A stretch of DNA of 64,000 bases from Sulfurivermis fontis (GTDB lineage: Bacteria > Pseudomonadota > Gammaproteobacteria > Thiohalomonadales > Thiohalomonadaceae), in the NCBI RefSeq assembly GCF_004001245.1, contig NZ_AP018724.1, forward strand, positions 3,182,215 through 3,246,214. The letters are read 5' to 3'. Both the position numbers and the translations under genes were made by a program. Shown one piece after another: positions 55,917 through 64,000 of this stretch (its first letter is position 1; each line of letters begins with the position of its first letter). The notes beneath the pieces were generated by a model. The model saw only the letters and a list, made by a program, of their open reading frames with translations, made no database searches and was not told the DNA's origin.

Positions 55917-56191
55917 ACGTCGAGCAGGGTGCCGCTGGTGCTGTCGGGATCGGCCGCTCGTTCACTGCGGGTCAGCTCACGCTGCAGATCGCCCACCGTC
56001 TGCTGCAGATCGGCATTCTCGCTGACCAGGCGGCGCTGCTCGGCACGCAGGTCGCGGTTCTCACCCTGAAGCTGGGCGTTTTGCTGCACCAGTGCGCCGT
56101 TTTCCGCACGCAACTGGCGCTCCTGCAGGCTTGGCCCGCGGCTGGCCGGAGTGATGGGGCTGGAGAGAGAGGTATCGATCATTGCATCCAC
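55907..56191 (-). CDS. Small coiled-coil protein
   Basis: 94-residue protein whose middle (residues 22-75, LQERQLRAENGALVQQNAQL and on) is a regular leucine/asparagine heptad coiled coil, resembling ZapB-like or FlxA-like small coiled-coil proteins without a specific match. It ends tail to tail with the sodium channel gene, overlapping it by 10 nt. Function unknown. Confidence 0.6.
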   Translation of the reverse strand: MDAMIDTSLSSPITPASRGPSLQERQLRAENGALVQQNAQLQGENRDLRAEQRRLVSENADLQQTVGDLQRELTRSERAADPDSTSGTLLDVYA

Positions 56192-56306
56192 CTCCGGAAA
56201 CTTCCCGGTAGCAATGCAAGTCTAGTCAACATGTTGCGCTGCTGCCAGCACCAGCCCCGGGGCGGCGGTTGTATAGTTAGGGACCACCCTCGGTGAAAGG
56301 TTTCCC

Positions 56307-57221
56307 ATGTACGCCCTACTCAATCAGGTCATAACCCAGGCCGGCCAGATCATCCTCGGCAAGGAACACCCCATCCGCCTCGCCCTCGCCTGCCTGCTCG
56401 CGCGCGGCCACCTGCTCATCGAGGACCTGCCCGGCGTGGGCAAGACCACCCTCGCCCATGTCCTCGCCACCACCCTCGGGCTGCGCTTCAACCGTATCCA
56501 GTTCACCTCGGACCTGCTGCCGGCCGATATCCTCGGTGTCTCGGTATATGAGCGTGAGTCGGGCGAGTTCCGCTTCCACCCCGGCCCGATCTTCGCCCAG
56601 CTGATCCTGGCGGACGAGGTCAACCGTGCCACACCCAAGACCCAGAGCGCCCTGCTGGAGGCGATGGAAGAGCATCAGGTCAGCAGCGAGGGCGAGACAC
56701 GCCCTCTGCCGGAGCCCTTCTTCGTCATCGCCACGCAGAATCCTGCCAATCAGATCGGCACCTTCCCCCTGCCGGAGTCGCAGCTGGATCGCTTTCTCAT
56801 GCGCATCGAGCTGGGTTATCCCGATGCCCAGGCCGAACGTGCCCTGCTCGCCGGCAGCGATCGGCGCGAGCTGCTCGCCGGATTGCCGCCGGTGATGACA
56901 CCGGAACAGCTGGTGCAGGCGCAGGCCCAGGTGCGGGCCGTGAAGGCCAGCCCGGCCTTGCTCGACTACGTGCAGGCCTTGCTGGAATACTCGCGCCGCT
57001 CGCCGCACTTCCTCACCGGCCTGTCGCCGCGCGCCGGCCTCGCCCTGCTCGCCGCAGCACGCGCCTGGGCCCTGCTGGACGGGCGCGACTTCGTTCTGCC
57101 GGAAGACGTGCAGGCGGTTCTGCCGCACGTGGTCGGCCACCGCCTGCAGCAGGTGCAGGCCGATGGCGCCGGCGGCAGCACGGTGCTGGCGGCCCGGTTC
57201 AACGAGGTCGCCATTCCCTGA
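56307..57221 (+). CDS. MoxR family AAA+ ATPase
   Basis: 304-residue ATPase of the MoxR type, thought to act as a chaperone for metal or VWA/DUF58 proteins. Walker A is EDLPGVGKTTLAH, Walker B LILADEVNRATPKTQSALLEAMEE, sensor 1 VIATQNPANQIGTFPLPE, and an arginine-finger segment QLDRFLMRI. First gene of the moxR-DUF58-tgpA operon, 5 bp before the next gene. Confidence 0.93.
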   Translation: MYALLNQVITQAGQIILGKEHPIRLALACLLARGHLLIEDLPGVGKTTLAHVLATTLGLRFNRIQFTSDLLPADILGVSVYERESGEFRFHPGPIFAQLILADEVNRATPKTQSALLEAMEEHQVSSEGETRPLPEPFFVIATQNPANQIGTFPLPESQLDRFLMRIELGYPDAQAERALLAGSDRRELLAGLPPVMTPEQLVQAQAQVRAVKASPALLDYVQALLEYSRRSPHFLTGLSPRAGLALLAAARAWALLDGRDFVLPEDVQAVLPHVVGHRLQQVQADGAGGSTVLAARFNEVAIP

Positions 57222-57226
57222 TCGCC

Positions 57227-58189
57227 GTGGCCACGCCCCTCACCCTGCGCCAGCGCTTCAGCCTCGCCCGCTTCCTGCGCGGCCTCGGCACCGAAACCGG
57301 TCCGGTCACCCTGGACCGGCGCCGGATCTATATTTTGCCGACGCGGCAGGGGCTGCTGCTCGGCGCGGTGCTGCTCGCCATCCTGCTCGGCGCCATCAAC
57401 TACGACAACGGCCTCGCCTTCGCCCTGGTGTTCCTGCTCACCGGGCTGGGCGTGGTATCGATCCTGCACACCTGGCGCAATCTGCTCGGCCTGCGTCTGG
57501 AGGCGGGGCGCTGCCCCGCGGTATTCGCCGGGGAGACGGCGCGTTTTCCCGTCGGTGTGCACAACGACGGCGGCGAGGTGCGGCCGGCGGTCATACTGCA
57601 GGCGGCCCATGGCAGTGAAGCAATGGCAGACATGGGGCCGGGCACGCAGTGGGTGGAGCTGGCCCGCCCGGCCCCCCGGCGCGGGCGACTGCCCCTGGGC
57701 CGCATCACCGTCGCCACCCGTTTTCCCCTCGGCCTGTTCCGTGCCTGGTCGCCGCTGGAACTGGCCATGGACTGCCTGGTCTACCCGGCCCCGGCGCCAC
57801 AACGCGGCCTGCCGCCGGATCAGCCCGGCACCGCTGGCAGCGGTGGCGAACGCGGCCAGGGGCACGACGATTTTGCCGCCCTGCGCCCCTACCATGCCGG
57901 CGACTCCCTGCGTCATGTGCACTGGAAGGCGGTGGCGCGGGAACAGGGCATGCACACCAAGCAGTTCGCCGGCGAGGCGGCGCAGGAACTGTGGCTGGCG
58001 TGGGAGTTGCTGCCGGGAGTGGCGCCGGAGGCACGGCTGTCGCGCCTGTGCCGCTGGGTACTGGAAGCCGATGCCGCCGGTCTCGCCTATGGCCTGCGCC
58101 TGCCGGATCGGACCATTGCACCCGACTTCGGCCCGGCGCAGCGCCGCCGCTGTCTGGAGGCGCTGGCCCTGTACGGGGAGCGGCCATGA
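57227..58189 (+). CDS. DUF58 protein
   Basis: 320-residue membrane-anchored protein: two hydrophobic segments (about 38-60 and 62-80) and the DUF58 motif DDFAALRPYHAGDSLRHVHWKAVAREQGMHTKQF (about 217-250), a VWA-related region. It starts with GTG at 57227. Its stop overlaps the tgpA start by 4 nt (ATGA), so the two are coupled. The moxR-DUF58-transglutaminase set is conserved in gammaproteobacteria. Confidence 0.9.
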   Translation: MATPLTLRQRFSLARFLRGLGTETGPVTLDRRRIYILPTRQGLLLGAVLLAILLGAINYDNGLAFALVFLLTGLGVVSILHTWRNLLGLRLEAGRCPAVFAGETARFPVGVHNDGGEVRPAVILQAAHGSEAMADMGPGTQWVELARPAPRRGRLPLGRITVATRFPLGLFRAWSPLELAMDCLVYPAPAPQRGLPPDQPGTAGSGGERGQGHDDFAALRPYHAGDSLRHVHWKAVAREQGMHTKQFAGEAAQELWLAWELLPGVAPEARLSRLCRWVLEADAAGLAYGLRLPDRTIAPDFGPAQRRRCLEALALYGERP

Positions 58190-60165
58190 TCCCGCTGCAC
58201 GGCCGATTGTGGTTGCTGGGCGCCCTGGCCGCCGTGCTGTTGCCGCAGCTGTTGCGCCTGCCGCCCTGGCTTGCGACCTGTTGCGCGGGGCTGCTGGGCT
58301 GGCGTCTGGTCATCGACCTGCGCAGCCGGGCACTGCCCGGCCGCTGGTCGCGCCTGCTGCTCACCCTGCTGGGCATCGGCGCCGTGCTGCTCGGCTACCG
58401 TACCCTGTTCGGGCCGGACGCCGGCCTTGCCCTGCTCAGCGTCATGCTGTGCCTCAAGCTGCTGGAGTTGCGCACCCTGCGCGATGCCGTGCTGGTGATC
58501 TTCCTCGGCTGGTTCCTGGTGGCGGGCGGCTTTCTGGTGGACCAGTCCATCTTTGTCGGCGCCTATCTGCTGCTTACCGTGTGGCTGCTCACCGCCGCCC
58601 TCATCGCCCTCAACCATCCGGGCGGTCCGGCGCACCGCTATTACCTGCGCCGCGCCGGCCTGCTGCTGGCGCAGTCCCTGCCCATCATGGTGTTGCTGTT
58701 CGTACTGTTCCCGCGCCTGCCCGGTCCCCTGTGGGGCGTGCCCAAGGACAGCCTCGTGGCACGCACCGGCATTTCCGACCACATGACCCTGGGCACCATC
58801 AGCGAACTGGCCGAATCGGAGGCGGTGGCCTTTCGCGTGCAGTTCGACGGCCCGGTACCGCCGGCCGATCAGTTGTACTGGCGCGGCCCGGTACTGTGGA
58901 CCACCGATGGCCGGCGCTGGGACCCGATACCGCGTGAGTTTCCGCCGGCGTGGTTTCGCGATGCCCCGGGCTATGAGGCGCTCGGCGAGCCGGTACGCTA
59001 TGCGCTCACCCTTGAGTCCCACGATGAACACTGGCTGTTTGCGCTGGAGCTGCCCGCCGCCCTGCCGCCGGGACTCAACCTCAGCGCCGACTTCCAGTTG
59101 CTGCTGCCGCGCAAGGCCACCACGCGCCAGCGCTACGAACTGGCCGCCCATACCCGCTACCGCACCGGGGCGCTGCCGGATGAACAGCGTCGCCTCGGCC
59201 TGCAGTTGCCGGCGGGGCGCAACCCGCGCAGCCTGGCATTGGGCCGGGAGTGGGCCGACAGGGCGCCGGCGGACATCGTGCGCACCGCCCTGGAGCTCTT
59301 CCGCGCGCAACCCTACTGGTACACGCGCCGTCCGCCCCTGCTCGGCGAGCACGCCATCGATGATTTTCTGTTCGCAACGCAACGCGGCTTTTGTGAACAC
59401 TACGCCGCCGCCTTCGTCACCCTGATGCGCGCCGCCGGGGTACCGGCACGGGTGGTCACCGGCTATCAGGGCGGCGAGAGCAATCCCCTCGCCGACTATC
59501 TCATCGTGCGCCAGTCGCACGCCCATGCCTGGGCGGAGGTGTGGCTCGACGGCCAGGGCTGGACACGCATCGATCCCACCGCCGTCATTCCGCCGCAGCG
59601 TGTAGAAACTGAAGCCGATCTGCAGCGCTTCCGTTCCACCGCTACGCCATTGCTGAATGCCGACCTCGGCTGGATCACGCGCAACCTGTCCCGACTGCGC
59701 TACGGCTGGGACGCGCTCAACAATGCCTGGAATCAGTGGGTGCTCGGCTACAACCACCAGCGGCAGAAGGAACTGCTGCAACGGCTCGGCCTGCTGCATT
59801 TCGGCTGGCAGGGTGTGGTGGTCGCGCTGTTCGGGGCGATGGGTCTGGTACTGGCGGCGGTGGCGGTGTTTTTGTTGCGGCAGGGACGAGCGCGCACGGA
59901 TGCGGTCGTGCGTTTGTTTGAGCGTTATTGCCGCAAGCTCGCCCGTATCGGGTTGCGACGCCTGCCGCACGAGGGTCCGGCCGACTTTGCCGACCGCGTG
60001 GCCGCCGCGCGACCGGATCTCGCCGAAGCCAGTAACGAGGTCAGTGCGCTTTATGTCGCGCTGCGCTATGGCGCAGCCCGAACCGAAACGCTGTCGCGAC
60101 TACGCGATGCCGTTGCGCGCTTTCGACCACGCCGGCGCCGCGGCTCAGCGGCGACCGCGGCGTAG
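58186..60165 (+). CDS. tgpA: TgpA-type membrane transglutaminase
   Basis: 659-residue membrane protein like Pseudomonas TgpA, which is essential there. Six or so N-terminal membrane segments (about 5-180), a periplasmic part with the transglutaminase core, and a last membrane segment (about 545-565) with a DUF4129-like C-terminal tail. The catalytic triad lies in QRGFCEHYAAAFVTLMRAAG (Cys), SHAHAWAEVWL (His) and GWTRIDPTAV (Asp). I chose the ATG at 58186. It is convergent with mnmE with a 4-bp gap. Confidence 0.93.
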   Translation: MIPLHGRLWLLGALAAVLLPQLLRLPPWLATCCAGLLGWRLVIDLRSRALPGRWSRLLLTLLGIGAVLLGYRTLFGPDAGLALLSVMLCLKLLELRTLRDAVLVIFLGWFLVAGGFLVDQSIFVGAYLLLTVWLLTAALIALNHPGGPAHRYYLRRAGLLLAQSLPIMVLLFVLFPRLPGPLWGVPKDSLVARTGISDHMTLGTISELAESEAVAFRVQFDGPVPPADQLYWRGPVLWTTDGRRWDPIPREFPPAWFRDAPGYEALGEPVRYALTLESHDEHWLFALELPAALPPGLNLSADFQLLLPRKATTRQRYELAAHTRYRTGALPDEQRRLGLQLPAGRNPRSLALGREWADRAPADIVRTALELFRAQPYWYTRRPPLLGEHAIDDFLFATQRGFCEHYAAAFVTLMRAAGVPARVVTGYQGGESNPLADYLIVRQSHAHAWAEVWLDGQGWTRIDPTAVIPPQRVETEADLQRFRSTATPLLNADLGWITRNLSRLRYGWDALNNAWNQWVLGYNHQRQKELLQRLGLLHFGWQGVVVALFGAMGLVLAAVAVFLLRQGRARTDAVVRLFERYCRKLARIGLRRLPHEGPADFADRVAAARPDLAEASNEVSALYVALRYGAARTETLSRLRDAVARFRPRRRRGSAATAA

Positions 60166-60169
60166 AGAA

Positions 60170-61534
60170 TTATTTACCGATACAGAAACTGGAGAAAATG
60201 CGGCCGAGCAAATCGTCCGCCGTGAATACTCCGGTGATCTCGCCCAGGGCCTGCTGTGCCTGCTGCAACTCCTCGGCCAGCAATTCACCGGCACCGAGCC
60301 CCAGCTGCGCGACGCCTGTCGCCAGGTGGCCGGCAGCCCGCTCGAGGGCATCGAGGTGGCGGCGCCGCGCACTGAAGACCCCTTCACCGGCGGCGTGGTA
60401 ACCCATGCTTTGTTTCAGGTGTTCACGCAGCAGGTCCAGCCCATCCCCACTGCGGGCCGACAGATAAACGTGCAACCCGTCATCGCATTGTTCGACACTG
60501 GCGGGATGGCCGCTGAGATCGATCTTGTTATGGATGAAGGTTATCGGCAATCGATCCGGCAGGCGGGCGAGAATACTGCGTTCCGCATCACTCATGCCCG
60601 TGCGATCGTCCAGCAGCAGCAACACACGATCGGCGCGCTCGATCTCCGCCCATGCGCGGCGCATGCCTTCCTGTTCGATGGCATCCATGCTTTCGCGCAG
60701 ACCGGCGGTGTCGATGATGTGCAGCGGCATGCCGTCGATGCTGATCTGTTCCCGCAGCACATCGCGGGTGGTGCCGGGAATGTCGGTAACGATGGCACTG
60801 TCGCGCCCGGCCAGGGCATTGAGCAGGCTGGACTTGCCGGCGTTGGGCTGGCCGGCCAGCACCACATGCATGCCCTCGCGCAGCAGGCTGCCCTGTTGCG
60901 CGGCTACCTGCACGGCGTGCAACTGTTCCTGCACGGCAGCCAACCGGGCCGCAACAACGCCGTCGGCGAGGAAATCGATCTCTTCTTCGGGAAAATCGAT
61001 GGCTGCCTCCACATACAGGCGCAGCTGGATCAACTCTTCGGTGAGCGCACCGACTCGGCGCGAGAACTCCCCTTGCATTGATCGCAGCGCACTGCGCGCC
61101 GCCTGTACCGAGGTGCTGTCGATGAGATCGGCGATGGCCTCGGCCTGGACCAGGTCGAGTTTGTCGTTGAGGAAGGCGCGCTGGGAAAACTCGCCGGGGC
61201 GGGCCGGACGGGCACCGAACTGCAATGCCGTTTGCAGTAAAAGGTCCATCACCACCGGTCCGCCGTGTCCCTGCAGTTCCAGCACGTCTTCGCCGGTAAA
61301 GGAATTGGGCGCGGCAAAATAGAGGGCGATGCCCTGATCTATGACTGCACCACGGCTGTCGCGAAATGGCAGATATTCCGCGTGCCGCGGCGCCGGACAA
61401 CGCCCCAGCATACCTTCGGCGATGGTGGCCGCCTGTGGCCCGGAGATGCGGACGATGCCGACGCCGCCACGGCCGGGGGGCGTGGCGACGGCGGCAATGG
61501 TATCGCTATCGCGAGAGGGTGTTTCCACTCTCAC
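60170..61534 (-). CDS. mnmE: tRNA uridine-5-carboxymethylaminomethyl modification GTPase MnmE
   Basis: Partner of MnmG in U34 modification. 454 residues, same as E. coli: N-terminal folate-binding domain ([22 protein letters not shown]), helical domain, a G domain with [27 protein letters not shown] and HNKIDLSG, and the C-terminal FCIGK motif with the catalytic Cys. It follows yidC by 13 bp. Confidence 0.98.
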   Translation of the reverse strand: MRVETPSRDSDTIAAVATPPGRGGVGIVRISGPQAATIAEGMLGRCPAPRHAEYLPFRDSRGAVIDQGIALYFAAPNSFTGEDVLELQGHGGPVVMDLLLQTALQFGARPARPGEFSQRAFLNDKLDLVQAEAIADLIDSTSVQAARSALRSMQGEFSRRVGALTEELIQLRLYVEAAIDFPEEEIDFLADGVVAARLAAVQEQLHAVQVAAQQGSLLREGMHVVLAGQPNAGKSSLLNALAGRDSAIVTDIPGTTRDVLREQISIDGMPLHIIDTAGLRESMDAIEQEGMRRAWAEIERADRVLLLLDDRTGMSDAERSILARLPDRLPITFIHNKIDLSGHPASVEQCDDGLHVYLSARSGDGLDLLREHLKQSMGYHAAGEGVFSARRRHLDALERAAGHLATGVAQLGLGAGELLAEELQQAQQALGEITGVFTADDLLGRIFSSFCIGK

Positions 61535-61547
61535 GCTCGTTGCAAGA

Positions 61548-63170
61548 TCAGGCCTTCACCACGTAGCGGGTGATGTACCACTGCTGGGCGACGGACAACA
61601 CGTTGTTCACCACCCAGTACAGCACCAGGCCGGAGGGGAAGAAGGCAAAGAAGAAGGTAAACACGATGGGCAGGGCCATCATTACCTTGGCCTGGATCGG
61701 ATCCATCGGCGTCGGATTCAGGCGGTGCTGGATCAGCATGCTGATACCCATCAGGATCGGCAGCACGTAATAGGGGTCCATGGTGGACAGGTCCTTGATC
61801 CACAGGATCCACGGCGCCTGGCGCAATTCCACGCTTTCCAGCAGCACCCAGTACAGGGCGATGAATACCGGAATCTGCACCAGGATCGGCAGGCAGCCGC
61901 CGAGCGGATTGATCTTCTCTTCCTTGTACAGCTTCATCATCGCTTCGTTGAGTTTCTGGCGATCATCGCCATAACGCTCCTTCAGCGCCTGCATGCGCGG
62001 GGTCATCTTGCGCATATGGGCCATGGACTTGTAACTGGTGGCGGACAGCTTGAAGAAGGCCAGCTTGATCAGCAGGGTCAGGATCACGATGGACCACCCC
62101 CAGTTATCCACCAGCTTGTTGATCTGCTTGAGCAGCCAGAAGATCGGATCGGCGATGAAGGTGAGCTTGCCGTAGTCGACGGTGAGCGCCAGACCATCGG
62201 CGATATCGCTCATCTCCGCCTGCAGCTTGGGACCGACATACAGGCGGGCCTGGTAACGCCCTTCGGCGCCGGGCGCCACCTGCATACCCTGGTCGATCAT
62301 ACCGAGCAGGTAGCGATTGTTGCCGAGGGCACGACTGTAATAATCGTGCTGCGCCTGTTGCGGCGGGATCCAGGCGGCGACGAAGTAGTGCTGGATCATG
62401 GCGGCCCAACCACCGGTCAGGGTGCGGTTGAAGGCTGCCTTGTCCATGGCATCGAAATCGATCTTCTCGTACTTCAGCTCTTTACCGTGTACCACACCGC
62501 CGGTATAGGTGTAGATGCCGAAGGCCCCGGTGCTTTCGCTCGGACGCTGACGCTGCAACTGATAATACGCGTGGGCAACCCAGGGCTGCTGGGTCTTGTT
62601 GCGCACGGCATAGTCCACGTTTATCACATAGTCGCCACGGCGGAAGGTGTAGATCTTGTCCACCTCCACCCCTTTACCATCATCCCATTGCAGGCGTACC
62701 TGTAGTTCGTCCTGACCGTCAGCCAGACGATATTCGTCCTGCGTGGCCTGGTAGACGGCATAGTGGTCCGGCACCTGCTCGGCCGTGGTCGCGCTGCCGG
62801 GTCGCAGGCCCGATTGGGCGATGAACAACAATGCACTGCTATCATCCAGCAGGCGGGTCGGCTCATCCTTCTTGTCCAACGATACCGGGTATTTGATCAG
62901 ATCGGCACGACGCAGGTCACCACCCTGGGTGTCGATCTCCACGGTGTAGACATCGGTGTAGACACGGACACGTTTGGCGCTTGTCAGCCCCTCGCGCATT
63001 TCCTGGACCACGGCTGCGGAGCTGGTGGGCAGATCGTTGGCGGTTGCAGGTGCCTGCGCGGTGGCTACCGGCACGGGCGGCTGCGGCCCGTAATCCTTTT
63101 GCCACGCCTGGTAGAGCATGAGCAGGACAAAGGAAAGCGCAATGACGAGCAGCAAGCGTTGGAAGTCCAT
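61548..63170 (-). CDS. yidC: Membrane protein insertase YidC
   Basis: 540-residue insertase: N-terminal membrane helix ([18 protein letters not shown]), large periplasmic domain (about 40-340) and the conserved Oxa1-type core with five membrane segments (about 355-525; [79 protein letters not shown]). The positively charged pore Arg lies in the [15 protein letters not shown] region. It follows yidD by 6 bp. Confidence 0.98.
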   Translation of the reverse strand: MDFQRLLLVIALSFVLLMLYQAWQKDYGPQPPVPVATAQAPATANDLPTSSAAVVQEMREGLTSAKRVRVYTDVYTVEIDTQGGDLRRADLIKYPVSLDKKDEPTRLLDDSSALLFIAQSGLRPGSATTAEQVPDHYAVYQATQDEYRLADGQDELQVRLQWDDGKGVEVDKIYTFRRGDYVINVDYAVRNKTQQPWVAHAYYQLQRQRPSESTGAFGIYTYTGGVVHGKELKYEKIDFDAMDKAAFNRTLTGGWAAMIQHYFVAAWIPPQQAQHDYYSRALGNNRYLLGMIDQGMQVAPGAEGRYQARLYVGPKLQAEMSDIADGLALTVDYGKLTFIADPIFWLLKQINKLVDNWGWSIVILTLLIKLAFFKLSATSYKSMAHMRKMTPRMQALKERYGDDRQKLNEAMMKLYKEEKINPLGGCLPILVQIPVFIALYWVLLESVELRQAPWILWIKDLSTMDPYYVLPILMGISMLIQHRLNPTPMDPIQAKVMMALPIVFTFFFAFFPSGLVLYWVVNNVLSVAQQWYITRYVVKA

Positions 63171-63176
63171 GGGTGT

Positions 63177-63398
63177 TTAGTCTTTCTTGTCAGGTACCGG
63201 ATCGAAACCGCCTTCATGCCAGGGATGGCAGCGCGCGAGGCGGCGCACGGCCATCCAGCCTCCACGCCAGGCACCGAAACGTTCGATGGCCTCGTGGGCG
63301 TAGCAGGAGCAGGAGGGATGAAAACGACAATTGTTGCCCAGAAACGGGCTGATAAGGTAGCGGTAGGCACCGATGAGCAGGATCAGGATTTTTCGCAT
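63177..63398 (-). CDS. yidD: Membrane protein insertion efficiency factor YidD
   Basis: 73-residue protein with the family signature [31 protein letters not shown] and a basic [24 protein letters not shown] end. An N-terminal amphipathic helix places it at the inner membrane. Its start overlaps rnpA by 16 nt, the usual arrangement. Confidence 0.95.
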   Translation of the reverse strand: MRKILILLIGAYRYLISPFLGNNCRFHPSCSCYAHEAIERFGAWRGGWMAVRRLARCHPWHEGGFDPVPDKKD

Positions 63399-63748
63399 CG
63401 CTTTGCCAACTCCTCCCAGCTCCTGTCGATGGCGGCACGCAGTTCCTGCGAGGAGAGTGTGTCGATGCCTGCGCGCCCCAGCACCACGATGTCGACGCCG
63501 CCGAGATTGTGCTGGTGCAAACGGAAGCTTTCGCGCAACTGACGGCGGATACGGTTACGATCGACAGCGCGCCGTACCTGCCGCTTGGCGAGGGCTATCC
63601 CCAGCCTTGGATGGCCCAGGGTATTGGCTGTTGCCAACAAGGTGAAGGCGGAACCGGACAAGCGCCAGTCCGCCCCCTTGAAGATCCGCTGGAACTCCTC
63701 CGGCCGTAACAGCCGACGGTTACGGGGAAAACCATACGCGTCGTGCAA
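63383..63748 (-). CDS. rnpA: Ribonuclease P protein component
   Basis: 121-residue basic protein that assists the RNase P RNA in tRNA 5' processing. It has the RNR motif [22 protein letters not shown] and the N-terminal [12 protein letters not shown]. It follows rpmH by 13 bp. Confidence 0.96.
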   Translation of the reverse strand: MHDAYGFPRNRRLLRPEEFQRIFKGADWRLSGSAFTLLATANTLGHPRLGIALAKRQVRRAVDRNRIRRQLRESFRLHQHNLGGVDIVVLGRAGIDTLSSQELRAAIDRSWEELAKRCEKS

Positions 63749-63761
63749 GACGCGGGCGCGG

Positions 63762-63896
63762 TCAGACGGTCAGACGGGCACGACCCTTGGCACGACGGGC
63801 GGCCAGGATCTTGCGGCCGTTCTTGGTTGCCATGCGCGCACGGAAACCATGGGTGCGCTTCTGCTTCAGTACGCTGGGTTGAAAGGTTCTCTTCAT
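63762..63896 (-). CDS. rpmH: 50S ribosomal protein L34
   Basis: 44-residue ribosomal protein: [20 protein letters not shown] at the start and KGRARLTV at the end, the standard L34 sequence. It is first in the rpmH-rnpA-yidD-yidC-mnmE run and marks the origin-proximal side; dnaA would be expected in the opposite direction just outside the window. Confidence 0.98.
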   Translation of the reverse strand: MKRTFQPSVLKQKRTHGFRARMATKNGRKILAARRAKGRARLTV

Positions 63897-63962
63897 GATT
63901 AAGGCTCGTCCGTTTCAGATGATCGGCGCGGCCCGGTTTCGGGCCATGGAAAAAAGAGGCGC

Positions 63963-63992
63963 AAAATACTTTGAAAGCAGCCTACTTGTCAA
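63963..63992 (-). promoter_or_regulatory. Predicted promoter of rpmH
   Basis: On the minus strand: -35 TTGACA, 18-bp spacer, -10 TATTTT, about 67 bp upstream of the rpmH start. The remaining sequence to 64000 shows no DnaA box. Confidence 0.6.
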
Positions 63993-64000
63993 TAATGGCG

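Noticed and set aside
57649..58185. Long upstream extension of the tgpA frame
   Set aside because: It lies inside the DUF58 gene in another frame and reads as a Gly/Ala/Arg shadow; the ATGA overlap at 58186 is the normal coupling.
63897..64000. Origin of replication upstream of rpmH
   Set aside because: Only a promoter is visible; there is no DnaA box cluster in the remaining 100 bp.

Overview
The window is one continuous stretch of a GC-rich gammaproteobacterial chromosome lying close to the replication origin. Three blocks with conserved gene order show this: topA-smg-dprA-LysM facing def-fmt-rsmB; glmS-glmU next to a complete F1Fo ATP synthase operon (atpIBEFHAGDC); and parB-parA-rsmG-mnmG followed at the right edge by mnmE-yidC-yidD-rnpA-rpmH. 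The dnaA side of the origin lies beyond the right edge. A phosphoribulokinase of the proteobacterial Calvin-cycle type, a bacterial voltage-gated sodium channel and the NtrY/NtrX-like pair placed between rsmB and trkA suggest an autotrophic, possibly sulfur-oxidising Chromatiales-like organism. That last step is inference; no 16S gene is present.

Layout. 1-5.0 kb (minus): topA (cut by the left edge), smg, dprA and a LysM lipoprotein. 5.2-16.2 kb (plus): def, fmt, rsmB, a DUF4390 protein, an NtrY-like kinase, an NtrX-like regulator with a degenerate AAA+ domain, trkA, trkH, a methyltransferase and a TPR protein. 16.2-24.3 kb is mixed: a YugP-type protease, a TraB-family protein, an exonuclease with yaeQ, an FAD oxidoreductase, a HAD-like protein lacking its nucleophile, a CBS protein with an ion transporter, and an orphan HicA-like protein. 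24.3-26.5 kb: two exporters bracketed by two inverted copies of a MITE. 26.5-31 kb: rlmC and an accessory island holding a wHTH/nucleotidyltransferase/DUF6933 gene set, a RhuM fragment and an Xre-RES toxin-antitoxin pair with a shortened RES protein. 31-42 kb (minus): glmS, glmU, an FKBP isomerase and the ATP synthase operon. 42.4-48.1 kb: parB, parA, rsmG, a FadL-type porin, mnmG. 48.2-54 kb: small genes, a radical SAM protein, ratA, ornithine decarboxylase. 54-60.2 kb: phosphoribulokinase, sodium channel and the moxR-DUF58-tgpA operon. 60.2-64 kb: mnmE to rpmH.

The most unusual content is non-coding. First, six intergenic sites carry short arrays of degenerate 7-bp units (10-bp at one site). 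Four of them are inverted pairs that would fold into long hairpins; the unit differs from site to site but keeps an (A/G)AG...C skeleton, and two arrays supply the last codons of the upstream gene (ntrY, glmU). Second, four copies of an IS5-like MITE made of consecutive small hairpins sit in YTAG-type targets, and three of them end exactly at the TAG stop codon of rlmC, parB or a PilZ gene. Third, GTAG-type REP elements occur at three places, one of which contains the stop codon of the transporter gene. No tRNA, rRNA, CRISPR array or complete insertion sequence was seen.
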